64,000 nucleotides of DNA from NCBI RefSeq assembly GCF_900102085.1, contig NZ_FMVM01000015.1, forward strand, positions 124,001 to 188,000. The letters run 5' to 3'. Every line of letters starts with the position of its first letter. Position 1 is the first letter of the stretch. A program made the translations under genes and the position numbers. The notes under the pieces are model-generated. The model saw nothing but the letters and a program-made list of their open reading frames with translations, did not search any database and was not told where the DNA came from. Below are positions 1-8,369 of this stretch, in pieces. This DNA is from Paenibacillus polysaccharolyticus. GTDB lineage: Bacteria; Bacillota; Bacilli; Paenibacillales; Paenibacillaceae.

Positions 1-964
1 CCAGGCCAAACCGAATATTCGGCTGCTTGATGTCGACAAACGGTGCTTTGATTCTGCGCGCTTCCAAACGTTCTTGAAATTTCACTCTCGCTTTTAACGC
101 TCTTCCTCTGGAAGCTTCCGAATTAATCGTTGCGATGGCTCTGAGATTTTCGATGACACCATCGTATCTTTCGATCTCTTCCGCTTCAGCAACTGCGATT
201 TCCTGCAGTTCAATCTTCGTCTGAAGCAAGGAGAAATTGTACTCGATATATCGTCCGTCAAACTCCTGAAGCTCCATGTTCTCAAGGTGAATGATTTTGT
301 TGAAGCAATGATTCAACAGATAGCGGTTATGCGTAACGACGAGTAACATGCCTTTATGGGAATTAATCAATTTTTTTAACGCATTGAGATTTTCAAAGTC
401 TAGAAATACATCCGGCTCATCCATGATCATCAGATCCGGACTGTGGAGCATTTCCTTCATGACTTGAATAAGCTTGAATTCCCCGCCGCTTAAGGACGAT
501 ATGCTTGCATCCTTCAGCTTCATGAGGTTGGCCAGGTTTAGCTGTTTATGAATGGTGTTTTCATATTCATCTCCGCCCATGGCCTCCAGTGCGTCCAAAG
601 CCAATTGCACTTTTTCCATCAGTGAATCCATATCCGATGTGTTGGCCATTTCCGCATAAATCGCTGTGATCTCATCCTGAAGCTTGATAAATTCTTCTGC
701 GATATATTCAAAAACCGTCATTTCTGTCGTTGGGTCTACCTGTGAGAACTGACTCATATACCCGATTGTGCAATCCGGATCGATCTCCAGCTTCCCCTCG
801 AACAAATGTCTTTCCGGGTCCATCAAGATTTCAATCAACGTACTCTTGCCACTACCGCTTGTGCCAATAAAAGCGCAGTGTTGGCCCTCTTCGAGGGTAA
901 ATGAAATGTCTTTGTAGAGTTCTTTTTGTGGAAACGAGAAGGATAGATTTTGGGCTTTAATCAT
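1..964 (-). CDS. ABC-F family ATP-binding protein, 3' part cut off by window start
   Basis: The minus-strand frame opens at 964 with MIKAQNLSFSFPQ and stays open for 321 codons to the window edge, so the C-terminal part is missing. Walker A (GTSGSGKS, residues 34-41), the ABC signature LSGGE (about 157-161) and Walker B LMIMDEPD (about 175-182) are visible. There are no membrane segments. After the first ATPase domain comes a charged, helical linker and the chain continues toward a presumed second ATPase domain. This layout is that of soluble ABC-F proteins, which act on ribosomes and include antibiotic-protection factors; the exact subfamily cannot be told from this fragment. The start is supported by an AAAGG ribosome site about 8 nt upstream. 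The gene stands alone, with no transporter permease beside it. Confidence 0.85.
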   Translation of the reverse strand, partial: MIKAQNLSFSFPQKELYKDISFTLEEGQHCAFIGTSGSGKSTLIEILMDPERHLFEGKLEIDPDCTIGYMSQFSQVDPTTEMTVFEYIAEEFIKLQDEITAIYAEMANTSDMDSLMEKVQLALDALEAMGGDEYENTIHKQLNLANLMKLKDASISSLSGGEFKLIQVMKEMLHSPDLMIMDEPDVFLDFENLNALKKLINSHKGMLLVVTHNRYLLNHCFNKIIHLENMELQEFDGRYIEYNFSLLQTKIELQEIAVAEAEEIERYDGVIENLRAIATINSEASRGRALKARVKFQERLEARRIKAPFVDIKQPNIRFGL

Positions 965-1297
965 GGTGTTACCTTTCTTGGTATCTAAAATAGTGTAATT
1001 ATGATGTGGGATTGTTGCAGAACGTAAGTTTGAATAAGCCTGAAGTTGTCGATTCTCAGCGTAACACCGATTGAGGTCAAGTACAATTGATTTGTATTTC
1101 TAGGTACGAACCAAAGTTTGGCTGTGTCAGATCACTGCTTAAAATGAACCAGTAAACCAGTTCCCAAAACATTGAATTGTTATTAGTGGGGTCAGTTAAC
1201 GATGACTTTGTGTTTACTTGTGGTACATTCCTCCGCACTGTCTATAACAACACGTTTAGGGCCATTCTTTGTCGAATGGCCCTTCATTTATAAGTGA
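965..1297. other. intergenic stretch between ABC-F and aldo/keto reductase genes
   Basis: No ORF with a ribosome site was found on either strand. It carries the presumed promoter of the ABC-F gene, which I could not pin down, and the hairpin at 1259-1282 that ends the aldo/keto reductase unit. Confidence 0.4.
1259..1282 (-). terminator. hairpin terminator after aldo/keto reductase gene
   Basis: A perfect 9-bp stem GGGCCATTC / GAATGGCCC with a 6-nt loop lies 15 nt past the stop codon. The T tract on the minus strand is poor, so it may work weakly or on both strands. Confidence 0.5.
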
Positions 1298-2161
1298 TTA
1301 TGGACGACTGAATAGTTTCATTAATTTGATGTAAATCGGATGGACCATAAGACCTGTCGGGCTTACGGAGTATCTTTTTCCCGTATCCAATCGGCGAATA
1401 TGTTCCATTTCCTCAGCATTAAACTCAAAATCAAATAATTCACTGTTCTCTTTTATCCGCTCAGGATTTGATGATTTCGGGATTGCAATAATTCCCCGCT
1501 CCAGATGCCAGCGCAAAATGACTTGTGCCACCGATTTTCGGTGTTTATTAGCGATTGCGAGCAGTTTCGGGTGCTCCAGCAGTTCTTTGCTCCCCTGACC
1601 TAACGGGCCCCAGGCCTCGTGCAGAATCTGATTTTTCACCATATACTCATGCAACTCTCGTTGTTGGAATTCCGGGTGTGTCTCGATCTGATTCACCATG
1701 GGCAAAATCCGGGCATGTTTCTTAAGATGCTCCAAATGCTTGATCTCAAAATTAGCTACGCCTATGACTTTGATCCGGCCTTCGTCGTATAACTCTTCCA
1801 TCGCTCTCCAGGCATCCTCATAATGGGCACCGGCAAAATGAATTAAATACATATCGAGATACGTTACGTTTAGTCTTTGGCAAGTTCGCTCAAATGTCTT
1901 TTTCGTCGCATGATATCCGAGATCCGTTGTCCAAGCTTTCGAGGTAATAAAGAAATCTTCCCGAGAAATGTCACTTTTTTGAATGACTCGGCCTAGCGCT
2001 ACTTCATTCCCGTAAATTTTCGCTGTATCGAAATGGCGATACCCGGCTCGAATTGCCTCTTCAACCGTTTTTTCGAAAGATTCCCCCTGCTTGATCTTAT
2101 ATAAGCCGAATCCGAGTTGCGGAATATCGACTCCGTTATATGCTTGGATTGTATGTTTCAT
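1298..2161 (-). CDS. aldo/keto reductase
   Basis: This 287-residue protein has the usual length and motifs of the NAD(P)H-dependent aldo/keto reductase superfamily: the GFGLYKI entry strand, HFDTAKIYGNE with the catalytic Asp and Tyr, ITSKAW with the catalytic Lys, LIHF with the active-site His, and the C-terminal IPKSSNPERI cofactor motif. It would reduce aldehydes or ketones in the cytoplasm; the substrate is unknown. I place the start at the ATG of 2161, which shares its A with the TGA stop of the upstream ArsR gene (TGATG). The reductase is therefore translationally coupled to that regulator and is probably its target. Confidence 0.9.
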   Translation of the reverse strand: MKHTIQAYNGVDIPQLGFGLYKIKQGESFEKTVEEAIRAGYRHFDTAKIYGNEVALGRVIQKSDISREDFFITSKAWTTDLGYHATKKTFERTCQRLNVTYLDMYLIHFAGAHYEDAWRAMEELYDEGRIKVIGVANFEIKHLEHLKKHARILPMVNQIETHPEFQQRELHEYMVKNQILHEAWGPLGQGSKELLEHPKLLAIANKHRKSVAQVILRWHLERGIIAIPKSSNPERIKENSELFDFEFNAEEMEHIRRLDTGKRYSVSPTGLMVHPIYIKLMKLFSRP

Positions 2162-2526
2162 CAAAGATCGTCCCTTTCATTGGTTCGGGATCGTGATTCC
2201 GTAGCTGGCTCCTCACATTGTTCAAATAGCTTATCAATCTCGCTCGCCAAGTTTTTCAACGACTTCAGCTTGCTTCCGGCGTCCAGCAGATAAAAGTTAC
2301 GAGTTCCTTCTTTGTGAACGCTGATAATCTGCGCTTCTTTCAGTATTTTCAGATGGTGGGATACAGCAGGCCGGGAGAGGTGTGTTTGTAATCTGATCTC
2401 ACCCACACGCATGCCCGGTTTCTGCGGTCCTTGAATCAAAGCCATCAATATCGCCTGCCGAGTCTCGTCTCCAATTGCATTCAGTACCTTCTGGTTGTTC
2501 TTAAATTCGGTCGCGATTGTATTCAA
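2161..2526 (-). CDS. ArsR/SmtB-family winged-helix repressor
   Basis: A 121-residue protein with the ArsR core NAIGDETRQAILMAL, followed by the recognition helix SRPAVSHHLKILKEA and the wing ISVHKEGTRNFYLL. No cysteine or histidine cluster typical of metal sensors is seen, so the inducer is probably not a metal. It is the first gene of a two-gene unit with the aldo/keto reductase. The start is uncertain. The frame begins with TTG at 2526, but the only good purine-rich site (GGGGAG) is about 24 nt upstream of it, and no ATG or GTG lies between. A 13-bp palindrome at 2560-2572 just upstream is a candidate auto-operator. Confidence 0.85.
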   Translation of the reverse strand: MNTIATEFKNNQKVLNAIGDETRQAILMALIQGPQKPGMRVGEIRLQTHLSRPAVSHHLKILKEAQIISVHKEGTRNFYLLDAGSKLKSLKNLASEIDKLFEQCEEPATESRSRTNERDDL

Positions 2527-2559
2527 AAATTGCTGTTCGACGGGAATCTCCCCTTTTCG

Positions 2560-2572
2560 TTGAACCGTTCAA
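2560..2572. promoter_or_regulatory. palindrome, candidate ArsR operator
   Basis: TTGAAC and GTTCAA arms around a single central base form a 13-bp inverted repeat 34 bp upstream of the arsR-type start. ArsR repressors usually bind such palindromes in their own promoter; the assignment is inferred from position. Confidence 0.4.
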
Positions 2573-2858
2573 TTCTTTTGACGAATATAAGATACCACGA
2601 TCTCAGACACAGCAGTACTTCGGGAAAGAAATCCAAGAACAACATTTTTCCAATTGCACGGGATTGCTCGAATACTTGCTGTGACTTGTGGTGGTAAGGT
2701 TGACCATGTTGTCTAGAGGGTCTCGTTTTATATGCTAGACAATATTTTGAAAATCAAATGTGTTAAACTTAAATGAGCATTGCCTGTCTATTCTAATGAA
2801 TGCTACATAACTAAATATAGGCTGCTTATAGAACAAATATAGTGAGAAAGGAACTGCC
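2573..2858. other. divergent intergenic region
   Basis: This region lies between the ArsR gene (leftward) and the YndJ-like gene (rightward) and must hold both promoters. I see no confident -35/-10 pair and no convincing ORF. Confidence 0.4.
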
Positions 2859-3854
2859 ATGAAGCGTTCTCTGAAGCAACCAATGAAGTCATTATTAATG
2901 CCTGTAATTCCCGGTGGAATCATGACGATTCTTATATTTTATTTGGATTACTTTCACTTCCAGCTTGTTGAGAAGTTCATACTGTTTGCGGCATTCGTCA
3001 TTGTGCCTCTTGTCATTTTACTTTTGAAATATGATGCGAAGAATAAACAGCAACGAATAATGTTTGTGCTTATAAAGTGGCTTCAATATCCGGCCGCGCT
3101 TCTTACCCTATTTTCCGTCATGAGCAATAAGATGTGGGGATTCGAAGGCACAGCAATACCAGGCATGCTCTCCCTGGGTTGGCTACTGTTCACACTACTG
3201 CTGGGCATCTATGGCTTGACCACGATTGTGATGGCTAAAGGAAAAGCAGCGGAAATCGCAATTGGTGCGGGACTTGTTTACTTTTTTATCGGGGGAATAT
3301 GGTTTACGTTATATCAATATCAAGTGGAGCTTTTCAATGCCAATGTTACTACGCATGCCTTGAGCTCGGTTCACTTTCATTTCTCATCTGCGATCGTTCC
3401 AATTTTCATTGGTGCACTGGGACGGATTATGGCGAAAAAAAGCTGGTATCCCTGGGTCGTTGCCATCGATATTATCGGACCGCTATTGATTGCTTTTGGT
3501 ATGATTTTCTCCAAACCGATCGAGTACGTTGGTGTCGCTTTGTTCGCTTGTAATATTGTGGTATATACGGCTTATCTCCTGGCTTACTTAAGGAAAAACG
3601 CTTTGAATATGAAGGCATCCTTCTTCCTAGGCCTTTCTTGTATAGCCTTTTACACGGTTGTTGTCATCTCCATCTTCTATCCGTTACTGAAAAAGATGTA
3701 CTCCTTAACCATACTCGACTTTATTCCCATTTACGGAGCTCTACACGCGTTCGGTTTTGTCTTATGCGGATTGATTGGTTGGGTGTACATGGTAGACTCT
3801 ATTCAGGAGAAAAAGATGGCCAAGGAGAATAGATGGGTTGGTACATCTTTATGA
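2859..3854 (+). CDS. YndJ-like multispanning membrane protein
   Basis: This 331-residue protein has about nine hydrophobic segments and a conserved-looking histidine cluster, SSVHFHFSSAIVP (about residues 168-180), between two helices, plus ALHAFGFVL near the C-terminus. These are the marks I associate with the YndJ family of uncharacterised Bacillus membrane proteins; the usual YndJ is longer, so this would be a short version. The function is unknown. The ATG is preceded by GAAAGGAACTGCC, a good ribosome site. The gene is monocistronic and diverges from the ArsR/reductase pair. Confidence 0.6.
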   Translation: MKRSLKQPMKSLLMPVIPGGIMTILIFYLDYFHFQLVEKFILFAAFVIVPLVILLLKYDAKNKQQRIMFVLIKWLQYPAALLTLFSVMSNKMWGFEGTAIPGMLSLGWLLFTLLLGIYGLTTIVMAKGKAAEIAIGAGLVYFFIGGIWFTLYQYQVELFNANVTTHALSSVHFHFSSAIVPIFIGALGRIMAKKSWYPWVVAIDIIGPLLIAFGMIFSKPIEYVGVALFACNIVVYTAYLLAYLRKNALNMKASFFLGLSCIAFYTVVVISIFYPLLKKMYSLTILDFIPIYGALHAFGFVLCGLIGWVYMVDSIQEKKMAKENRWVGTSL

Positions 3855-3916
3855 GTTGGGTGAACATGGTTTCAGGCTAACCCATCGGCTTCATAGGAGT
3901 AGTTTAGTCAAGTTCG

Positions 3917-3925
3917 TGCTATAAT
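3917..3925 (+). promoter_or_regulatory. extended -10 promoter for HEAT-repeat gene
   Basis: TGC followed by a perfect TATAAT gives an extended -10 element 62 nt upstream of the HEAT-protein start. No good -35 is seen, as is common for extended -10 promoters. Confidence 0.5.
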
Positions 3926-3986
3926 AGGGATCACATAAATAACATTCATCATTTGCCGAGATGGCGATGATTAAGGAGATTGAATC

Positions 3987-4439
3987 TTGACGAACAACCA
4001 TGATATTGGAGCAGTTAACGGACTACCAGAGAACTTTGAAGAGCTCAAACGAGCGGCTAATCGGACATCAAGCTGGAGAGACAGACTGAACGCGGTGAAC
4101 GAATTGGGGAACTGGGACACAGAACCTACCATTAAGTTACTGCAGAATGTTTTGAAAAATGATCAAGTGTTCCAAGTGCGCGAAGCCGCATATCTCAAGC
4201 TCAAACAGTTGGGTGAAGAAGTACAAATGCCTGCCAAAAACAAAGGCGAGCTGTTTAAAGGTACGAACAAAATTTTGCTACGGATCAAAAAAAGCCTTCC
4301 CGAAGGTCACACATTTGAGGAATTCAAGGAAAAACTGCAAAAGACACGTCTGGATCTCTATGATACGTACGAGGGCGATAAAAATGCTGAGTTCGACTCC
4401 TGGCTCCATGATATTTGGGAGACACTAGGTAGAAGATAA
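3987..4439 (+). CDS. small HEAT-repeat protein
   Basis: A 150-residue soluble protein. Residues 30-75 form one HEAT-like helical pair (WRDRLNAVNELGNWDTEPTI, then VFQVREAAYLKLKQLG). The C-terminal half is a charged helical domain with no motif known to me. HEAT repeats usually serve protein-protein contacts, so a scaffold role is possible but not shown. The start is the start codon at 3987 after AAGGAGATTGAATC. It is followed by its own terminator and stands alone. Confidence 0.7.
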   Translation: MTNNHDIGAVNGLPENFEELKRAANRTSSWRDRLNAVNELGNWDTEPTIKLLQNVLKNDQVFQVREAAYLKLKQLGEEVQMPAKNKGELFKGTNKILLRIKKSLPEGHTFEEFKEKLQKTRLDLYDTYEGDKNAEFDSWLHDIWETLGRR

Positions 4440-4493
4440 GATGGCTGCCGTTCACCGTATGAATAGCAGATTGCAAAATAATAGCCGAGTAAA

Positions 4494-4526
4494 AAGCCAC
4501 TTCAAAAAATGGAGTGGCTTCTTTAT
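4494..4526 (+). terminator. intrinsic terminator after HEAT-protein gene
   Basis: An 8-bp stem AAGCCACT / AGTGGCTT with an A-rich loop is followed by CTTTATTT, about 55 nt past the stop. Confidence 0.75.
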
Positions 4527-4620
4527 TTCTTCAGGGTCATCTCCATGAGATCAATGTCACCAGAGTAGCTGTTCATAAAACATCCATCTTCCTGTATATC
4601 CCATTACATTTATTTACTAG

Positions 4621-4626
4621 TATAAT
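4621..4626 (+). promoter_or_regulatory. -10 element upstream of GH120 gene
   Basis: A perfect TATAAT lies 42 nt before the start. The -35 region is poor, which suggests that an activator is needed or the promoter is weak. I saw no CcpA-type site. Confidence 0.4.
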
Positions 4627-4668
4627 AGTGGAAACCAACAAACATTTTGAAATAGAAGGAGAGCTGTT

Positions 4669-6699
4669 ATGGAATATCATGTATCCATATATGGGAATGA
4701 TCAAGGAAAAGGAACCGCAGATCAACCCCTTCGTACCATATCACGCGCTGCGGCTCATGCCATGGCTGGTGATACCGTTATTGTTCATGCGGGAGTATAC
4801 AGGGAATGGGTTAACCCGGCGAATGGAGGAACAGCCGAGCATCGAATCGTGTATCGATCCGCAGGAGACGGGGAAGTCGTCATTACAGGAGCTGAGCGGA
4901 TTACCGACTGGAAGTCCGAAGGAAATGACGTTTGGAGCACAGAAGTGCTGAATTCCATCTTTTCCGTTCGTAATCCCTTTGAAGTGGAGCTTAGTGGAGA
5001 CTGGTTGTTCGACGGGCCCTTCCCAGTTCATCTCGGCGATGTATATTTGGATGGAAAGTCATTGTATGAATGTGCTAATTTTGAAAGCGTTCACAATCCG
5101 GAGATTTGGCCCGAAGCCAAGTATTCCGAGGATTCACTGTTGAAATGGTACGCCGAAGTGGATTCTACGACGACGAAGATCTGGGCTAATTTTGGCGGAA
5201 AAGATCCTAGAAAAGAAAATGTAGAAATTAATGTACGTCCTTATTGCTTCTGGCCTGAGAAACCAGGATTGAACTATATCACCGTAAGTGGGTTCACACT
5301 CCGTCAAGCCTCTCCTCAATGGGCACCCCCTACGGACTACCAGGAAGGTCTGATCGGACCACACTGGAGCAAGGGCTGGATTATCGAAAACAATATAATC
5401 AGTGAATCCAAATGTGTTGGTATTAGCCTAGGTACCGAAATGGGTACAGGGCACACCAACTCTTTGGAAAAGCGCAGTAAAGGCGGGACTCAACGGGAGC
5501 AGGAGGTTATTTTACGAGCATTACGCTCCGGCTGGCATAAAGATATCATCGGCAACCACATCGTTCGGGGTAATGTGATTCATGATTGCGAGCAGGCCGG
5601 CATTGTAGGTCATATGGGCGCTGCCTTTAGCCACATTTACCAGAATCGGATTTATAATATTCATCATAAACGGCTCAGACACGGTGCCGAAGTCGCAGGA
5701 ATTAAACTGCATGCTGCACTGGATACTCAAATTAACGAAAATATAATGTATAGTTGTTACCGCGCGCTTTGGCTTGACTGGCAGGCACAGGGCACTCGCA
5801 TCAGTCGCAATGTATTTTTTGACAACATTTCAGAAGACCTCTTCGTTGAGGTGTGCCATGGTCCGTATATGGTGGATCACAATCTATTCCTCTCACCTAT
5901 GAATTTCAGAAATATGGCTCAGGGCGGAGCATTTGCTCATAACTTATTTGCTGGCCGATTTGTCGTCCGTTCCGAGATTACCCGGATTACGCCATATCAC
6001 TTCCCTCACGAGACAGCCATGGCGGGATACTCCAATATCACCGGAGGCGACGACAGGTACTACAACAATATCTTCTTGGGTGATAACGACGCCGACACCA
6101 ATAAGGAACCTGTTCCAATCACCTTTTTTGAGCATCTTCCCCTCAAACCAAGGGATGCCGTTGGAGAGAACGGGAAGACGGTCATGGATGGTGTGCCGGA
6201 CGATTCCATTTGTTATCTGCATGCTGTCGGACTTGGCGGTTACAATCAACATCCGAATGTGAAAGATAAAAAGTGGTGGGAATACACCAAAGAAGAGCTT
6301 ATGGAGCTTGGCGATGCTGCAAAGGATTTCTTTATAGGAAACGCTGTTCTTCCGGTAGCTATGGGTGGCAATGTATATCTCAATCATGCGGTTCCAAGTA
6401 CTCACGAATTAGATGCGAAGATACATTCACAGAAGAGCATAAAGATTGAGGTTGATTCTGCGCAAGGCAAGGTACTGGTGCAGATCAATGAGCCCGAATT
6501 GCTTCGAGGTACCTCTGCCATGGTGATTAACACCGACCTGCTCGGAAAAACGTATCACGCCGATATGAAGTACGAGGAACCCGAAAGCACTCCATATCGC
6601 TTGGACTCCGACTTTTTCGGTACAAAGAGACCCGATGCAGATGTTACATCAGGGCCGTTTGAGTTGAGCGAGAAGGGTAATGTTGAGTTTGAGATTTAG
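4669..6699 (+). CDS. GH120 beta-xylosidase (right-handed beta-helix)
   Basis: This 676-residue protein matches, from memory of the sequence, XylC of Thermoanaerobacterium saccharolyticum, the founding GH120 beta-xylosidase. Shared stretches include MEYHVS, AGDTVIVHAGVYREWV, LGDVYLDG, EINVRPYCF, GPHWSKGWIIE, AGIKLHAALD and GGDDRYYNNIF. D370 (in LWLDWQAQGTR) and E394 (in LFVEVCHGPY) correspond to the nucleophile and acid/base reported for XylC. The fold is a parallel beta-helix. No signal peptide is present, so it should hydrolyse short xylo-oligosaccharides in the cytoplasm after uptake. The ATG follows AGAAGGAGAG. There is no xylan transporter or other glycosidase in the window, so it is a stand-alone unit. 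Confidence 0.88.
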   Translation: MEYHVSIYGNDQGKGTADQPLRTISRAAAHAMAGDTVIVHAGVYREWVNPANGGTAEHRIVYRSAGDGEVVITGAERITDWKSEGNDVWSTEVLNSIFSVRNPFEVELSGDWLFDGPFPVHLGDVYLDGKSLYECANFESVHNPEIWPEAKYSEDSLLKWYAEVDSTTTKIWANFGGKDPRKENVEINVRPYCFWPEKPGLNYITVSGFTLRQASPQWAPPTDYQEGLIGPHWSKGWIIENNIISESKCVGISLGTEMGTGHTNSLEKRSKGGTQREQEVILRALRSGWHKDIIGNHIVRGNVIHDCEQAGIVGHMGAAFSHIYQNRIYNIHHKRLRHGAEVAGIKLHAALDTQINENIMYSCYRALWLDWQAQGTRISRNVFFDNISEDLFVEVCHGPYMVDHNLFLSPMNFRNMAQGGAFAHNLFAGRFVVRSEITRITPYHFPHETAMAGYSNITGGDDRYYNNIFLGDNDADTNKEPVPITFFEHLPLKPRDAVGENGKTVMDGVPDDSICYLHAVGLGGYNQHPNVKDKKWWEYTKEELMELGDAAKDFFIGNAVLPVAMGGNVYLNHAVPSTHELDAKIHSQKSIKIEVDSAQGKVLVQINEPELLRGTSAMVINTDLLGKTYHADMKYEEPESTPYRLDSDFFGTKRPDADVTSGPFELSEKGNVEFEI

Positions 6700-6712
6700 A
6701 TTGTTATTGAGG

Positions 6713-6744
6713 GTCCAGTCACTTTGGGTGACTGGGCTTTTTTG
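6713..6744 (+). terminator. intrinsic terminator after GH120 gene
   Basis: CCAGTCAC / GTGACTGG stem (8 bp, extendable by two pairs) followed by a run of six T, 14 nt after the stop. Confidence 0.9.
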
Positions 6745-6892
6745 TGCGGAGCCTATATTTCGATAATCAGGAAATAAGGCTTTGCTTGAAACAACACTCT
6801 AATTGTATTTGGGATAGCCTCTTACTTCAAAGAGGTTCAGATCGTTTCTGATCTCAGAATGAAGTTCGTCCACTAATATCTTTAGGATTGTT

Positions 6893-7087
6893 ATGGAAGT
6901 GGCTACATTGCTCATTGGAGCAACGAAAACATATGATAAAGTTACAGAAGCCTATGTTGAGAATGCTATCAAAAATGAGTTTAAAGATGAACTTCCCTTC
7001 TTAGTCACTCGGAATTCTTTAATTGAGGAATTTGGGCTTATTGGAACGAATGAATATGTGAAACTTAAATTCGGTACTAGTGACTGA
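6893..7087 (+). CDS. small hypothetical protein
   Basis: A 64-residue ORF (MEVATLLIGATKTYDKVTEA...) of plausible composition with a weak AGGA six bases before the ATG. I do not recognise the family. It has no signal peptide or membrane segment. It may be a remnant, since it sits next to an orphan immunity-like gene and a decayed T-box, in a stretch that looks eroded. Confidence 0.3.
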   Translation: MEVATLLIGATKTYDKVTEAYVENAIKNEFKDELPFLVTRNSLIEEFGLIGTNEYVKLKFGTSD

Positions 7088-7252
7088 GGATTAGAACATA
7101 TCTTAAGCAAACAATAGTAGTAACGTTTCAGTAGATGGTACTTGTGACGTTAAAAAGTATAGACTTGTTGTTAGTAGCGACTATGAAGTAGTACTTTATA
7201 TCCTTTGGGCTGGAACCTAGCTGAATCTAAATCAAAACGATATACTAATAAA

Positions 7253-7633
7253 CTACAATTCCATCCATTTAATACATGTTGGACGAGTTTTCGTCTTGAA
7301 AAATTCTGTGCACGCATCAGTCATTTGTTTAACTGTAATAACCATTGTACTTGCTAAAACTACTTCTGCGCCATGAACATCCTCGTAAAAGGTAACCGTT
7401 TCGTCCCTAATATTGTCATCACCGTAAGAAGCAAAAGTTCCCTTTTGTTCAGCATCTAAAAAGTACAACACACAATAATCATCCCGAACAAAAGCACATA
7501 ATTGAGGGGCACCACTTCCTTCAAAGGTAAAAATAAACTGATTGGCATTAAATGCTGGACGATTTCGAATAAACTCAATTACCTGCGATTCTTTATTTAT
7601 TACAATTTCTCCATTAAAATCATTAGCATACAT
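7253..7633 (-). CDS. Imm1-like immunity protein, orphan
   Basis: A 126-residue acidic soluble protein. The pattern of short beta strands, with FNANQFIFTFEGSGAPQLCAFV in the middle split as strand-turn-strand, followed by DDYCVLYFLD and a late WMEL end, resembles the Imm1 family that neutralises secreted or contact-delivered toxins. The resemblance is by eye only. No toxin gene flanks it, so it could be an orphan left after loss of the toxin, or protection against neighbours' toxins. The start is ATG 7633 with TAGGTC upstream. Base composition is lower in GC than the nearby core genes, which fits transfer. Confidence 0.45.
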   Translation of the reverse strand: MYANDFNGEIVINKESQVIEFIRNRPAFNANQFIFTFEGSGAPQLCAFVRDDYCVLYFLDAEQKGTFASYGDDNIRDETVTFYEDVHGAEVVLASTMVITVKQMTDACTEFFKTKTRPTCIKWMEL

Positions 7634-7869
7634 TTGTAAGACCTACTTTCAGTAGCATAAAAAGGGATTTCCTCACCTATACAAGTCCTTGAGGCACATA
7701 AGCTAAAAAGAGTTTAAGAGCCCTCCTTATTTATTCTCATGTCCAATTTTTCACCCTACTTGTGGTACGGTTCTCCGTATCGGGTCTATCGGCGTAAATT
7801 GTGCTGCGATGTACCGTAGTCAAGATTCTATACCCGCTTGGTGAATTTCCATCAAACCTTAACATAAAT

Positions 7870-8105
7870 GAAATGCCACCAAAGTAATCAGTAAGATAAT
7901 TTCGCTAAATAGCTTCGGAGGCGTTATCAACGGGTATTCCTTACCCAACAACGATGCTTCTTTGTAACGGTAGAATCCCGGGCCCATCTACTATTATTTC
8001 GAGAGCTTGCTCAGAGGTGATTTTTTGATTCGGATCTCCGCTGCCTCGCACCAGGCGGCAGTTCTCTAAAGGGCTTTTCCGGATCTACTTGTCTTCTTCA
8101 TTACA
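7870..8105 (-). ncRNA. decayed T-box leader, probably isoleucine type
   Basis: The minus strand from 8105 reads like stem I of a T-box riboswitch: GAAGACAAGTA, then an apical hairpin CTGCC...GGCAG holding GGTG (about 8035-8060), then a descending arm ending in AATCACCTCTGAGC. If the triplet before ACC is the specifier, it is ATC (Ile). A stem III candidate GTAGA/TCTAC follows. The 14-nt T-box motif (AGGGTGGNACCGCG) that makes the antiterminator is not intact; only a GGTGG at about 7876-7880 remains. No aminoacyl-tRNA synthetase or amino acid gene lies downstream, only the Imm1-like gene. I read it as a relic. Confidence 0.5.
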
Positions 8106-8128
8106 TTTGAAAGCAATATAATTAGTCC

Positions 8129-8157
8129 ACTTTATTATTAACTAAACATTCCGTCAA
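8129..8157 (-). promoter_or_regulatory. promoter of the T-box-like leader
   Basis: TTGACG (8152-8157), a 17-bp spacer and TAAAGT (8129-8134) lie about 25 bp upstream of the T-box stem I. The -35 is strong and the -10 moderate. Confidence 0.4.
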
Positions 8158-8272
8158 TATAGAAAATCTTATTTCAATTCCTTTATTTGTTCCCTAATTC
8201 AATAACGGAACAAATTCTAATTCAGACATTTAGCCCAAAGCCTACGCACATACAAATCTATTTTACACAATA

Positions 8273-8316
8273 AAAAGGCTGGGTGAGAAACCGTAAGGTT
8301 TTCCGTCCAGCCTTTT
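8273..8316 (-). terminator. intrinsic terminator of the SLH surface-protein gene
   Basis: AAAAGGCTGG / CCAGCCTTTT 10-bp stem with inner partial pairing, followed on the minus strand by a short T run, 54 nt past the stop. Confidence 0.85.
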
Positions 8317-8369
8317 GGCATGTTTGTCTTGCAAGGAAGTGTGAACTCTCCCTAGTCGTCTTTATGAGA

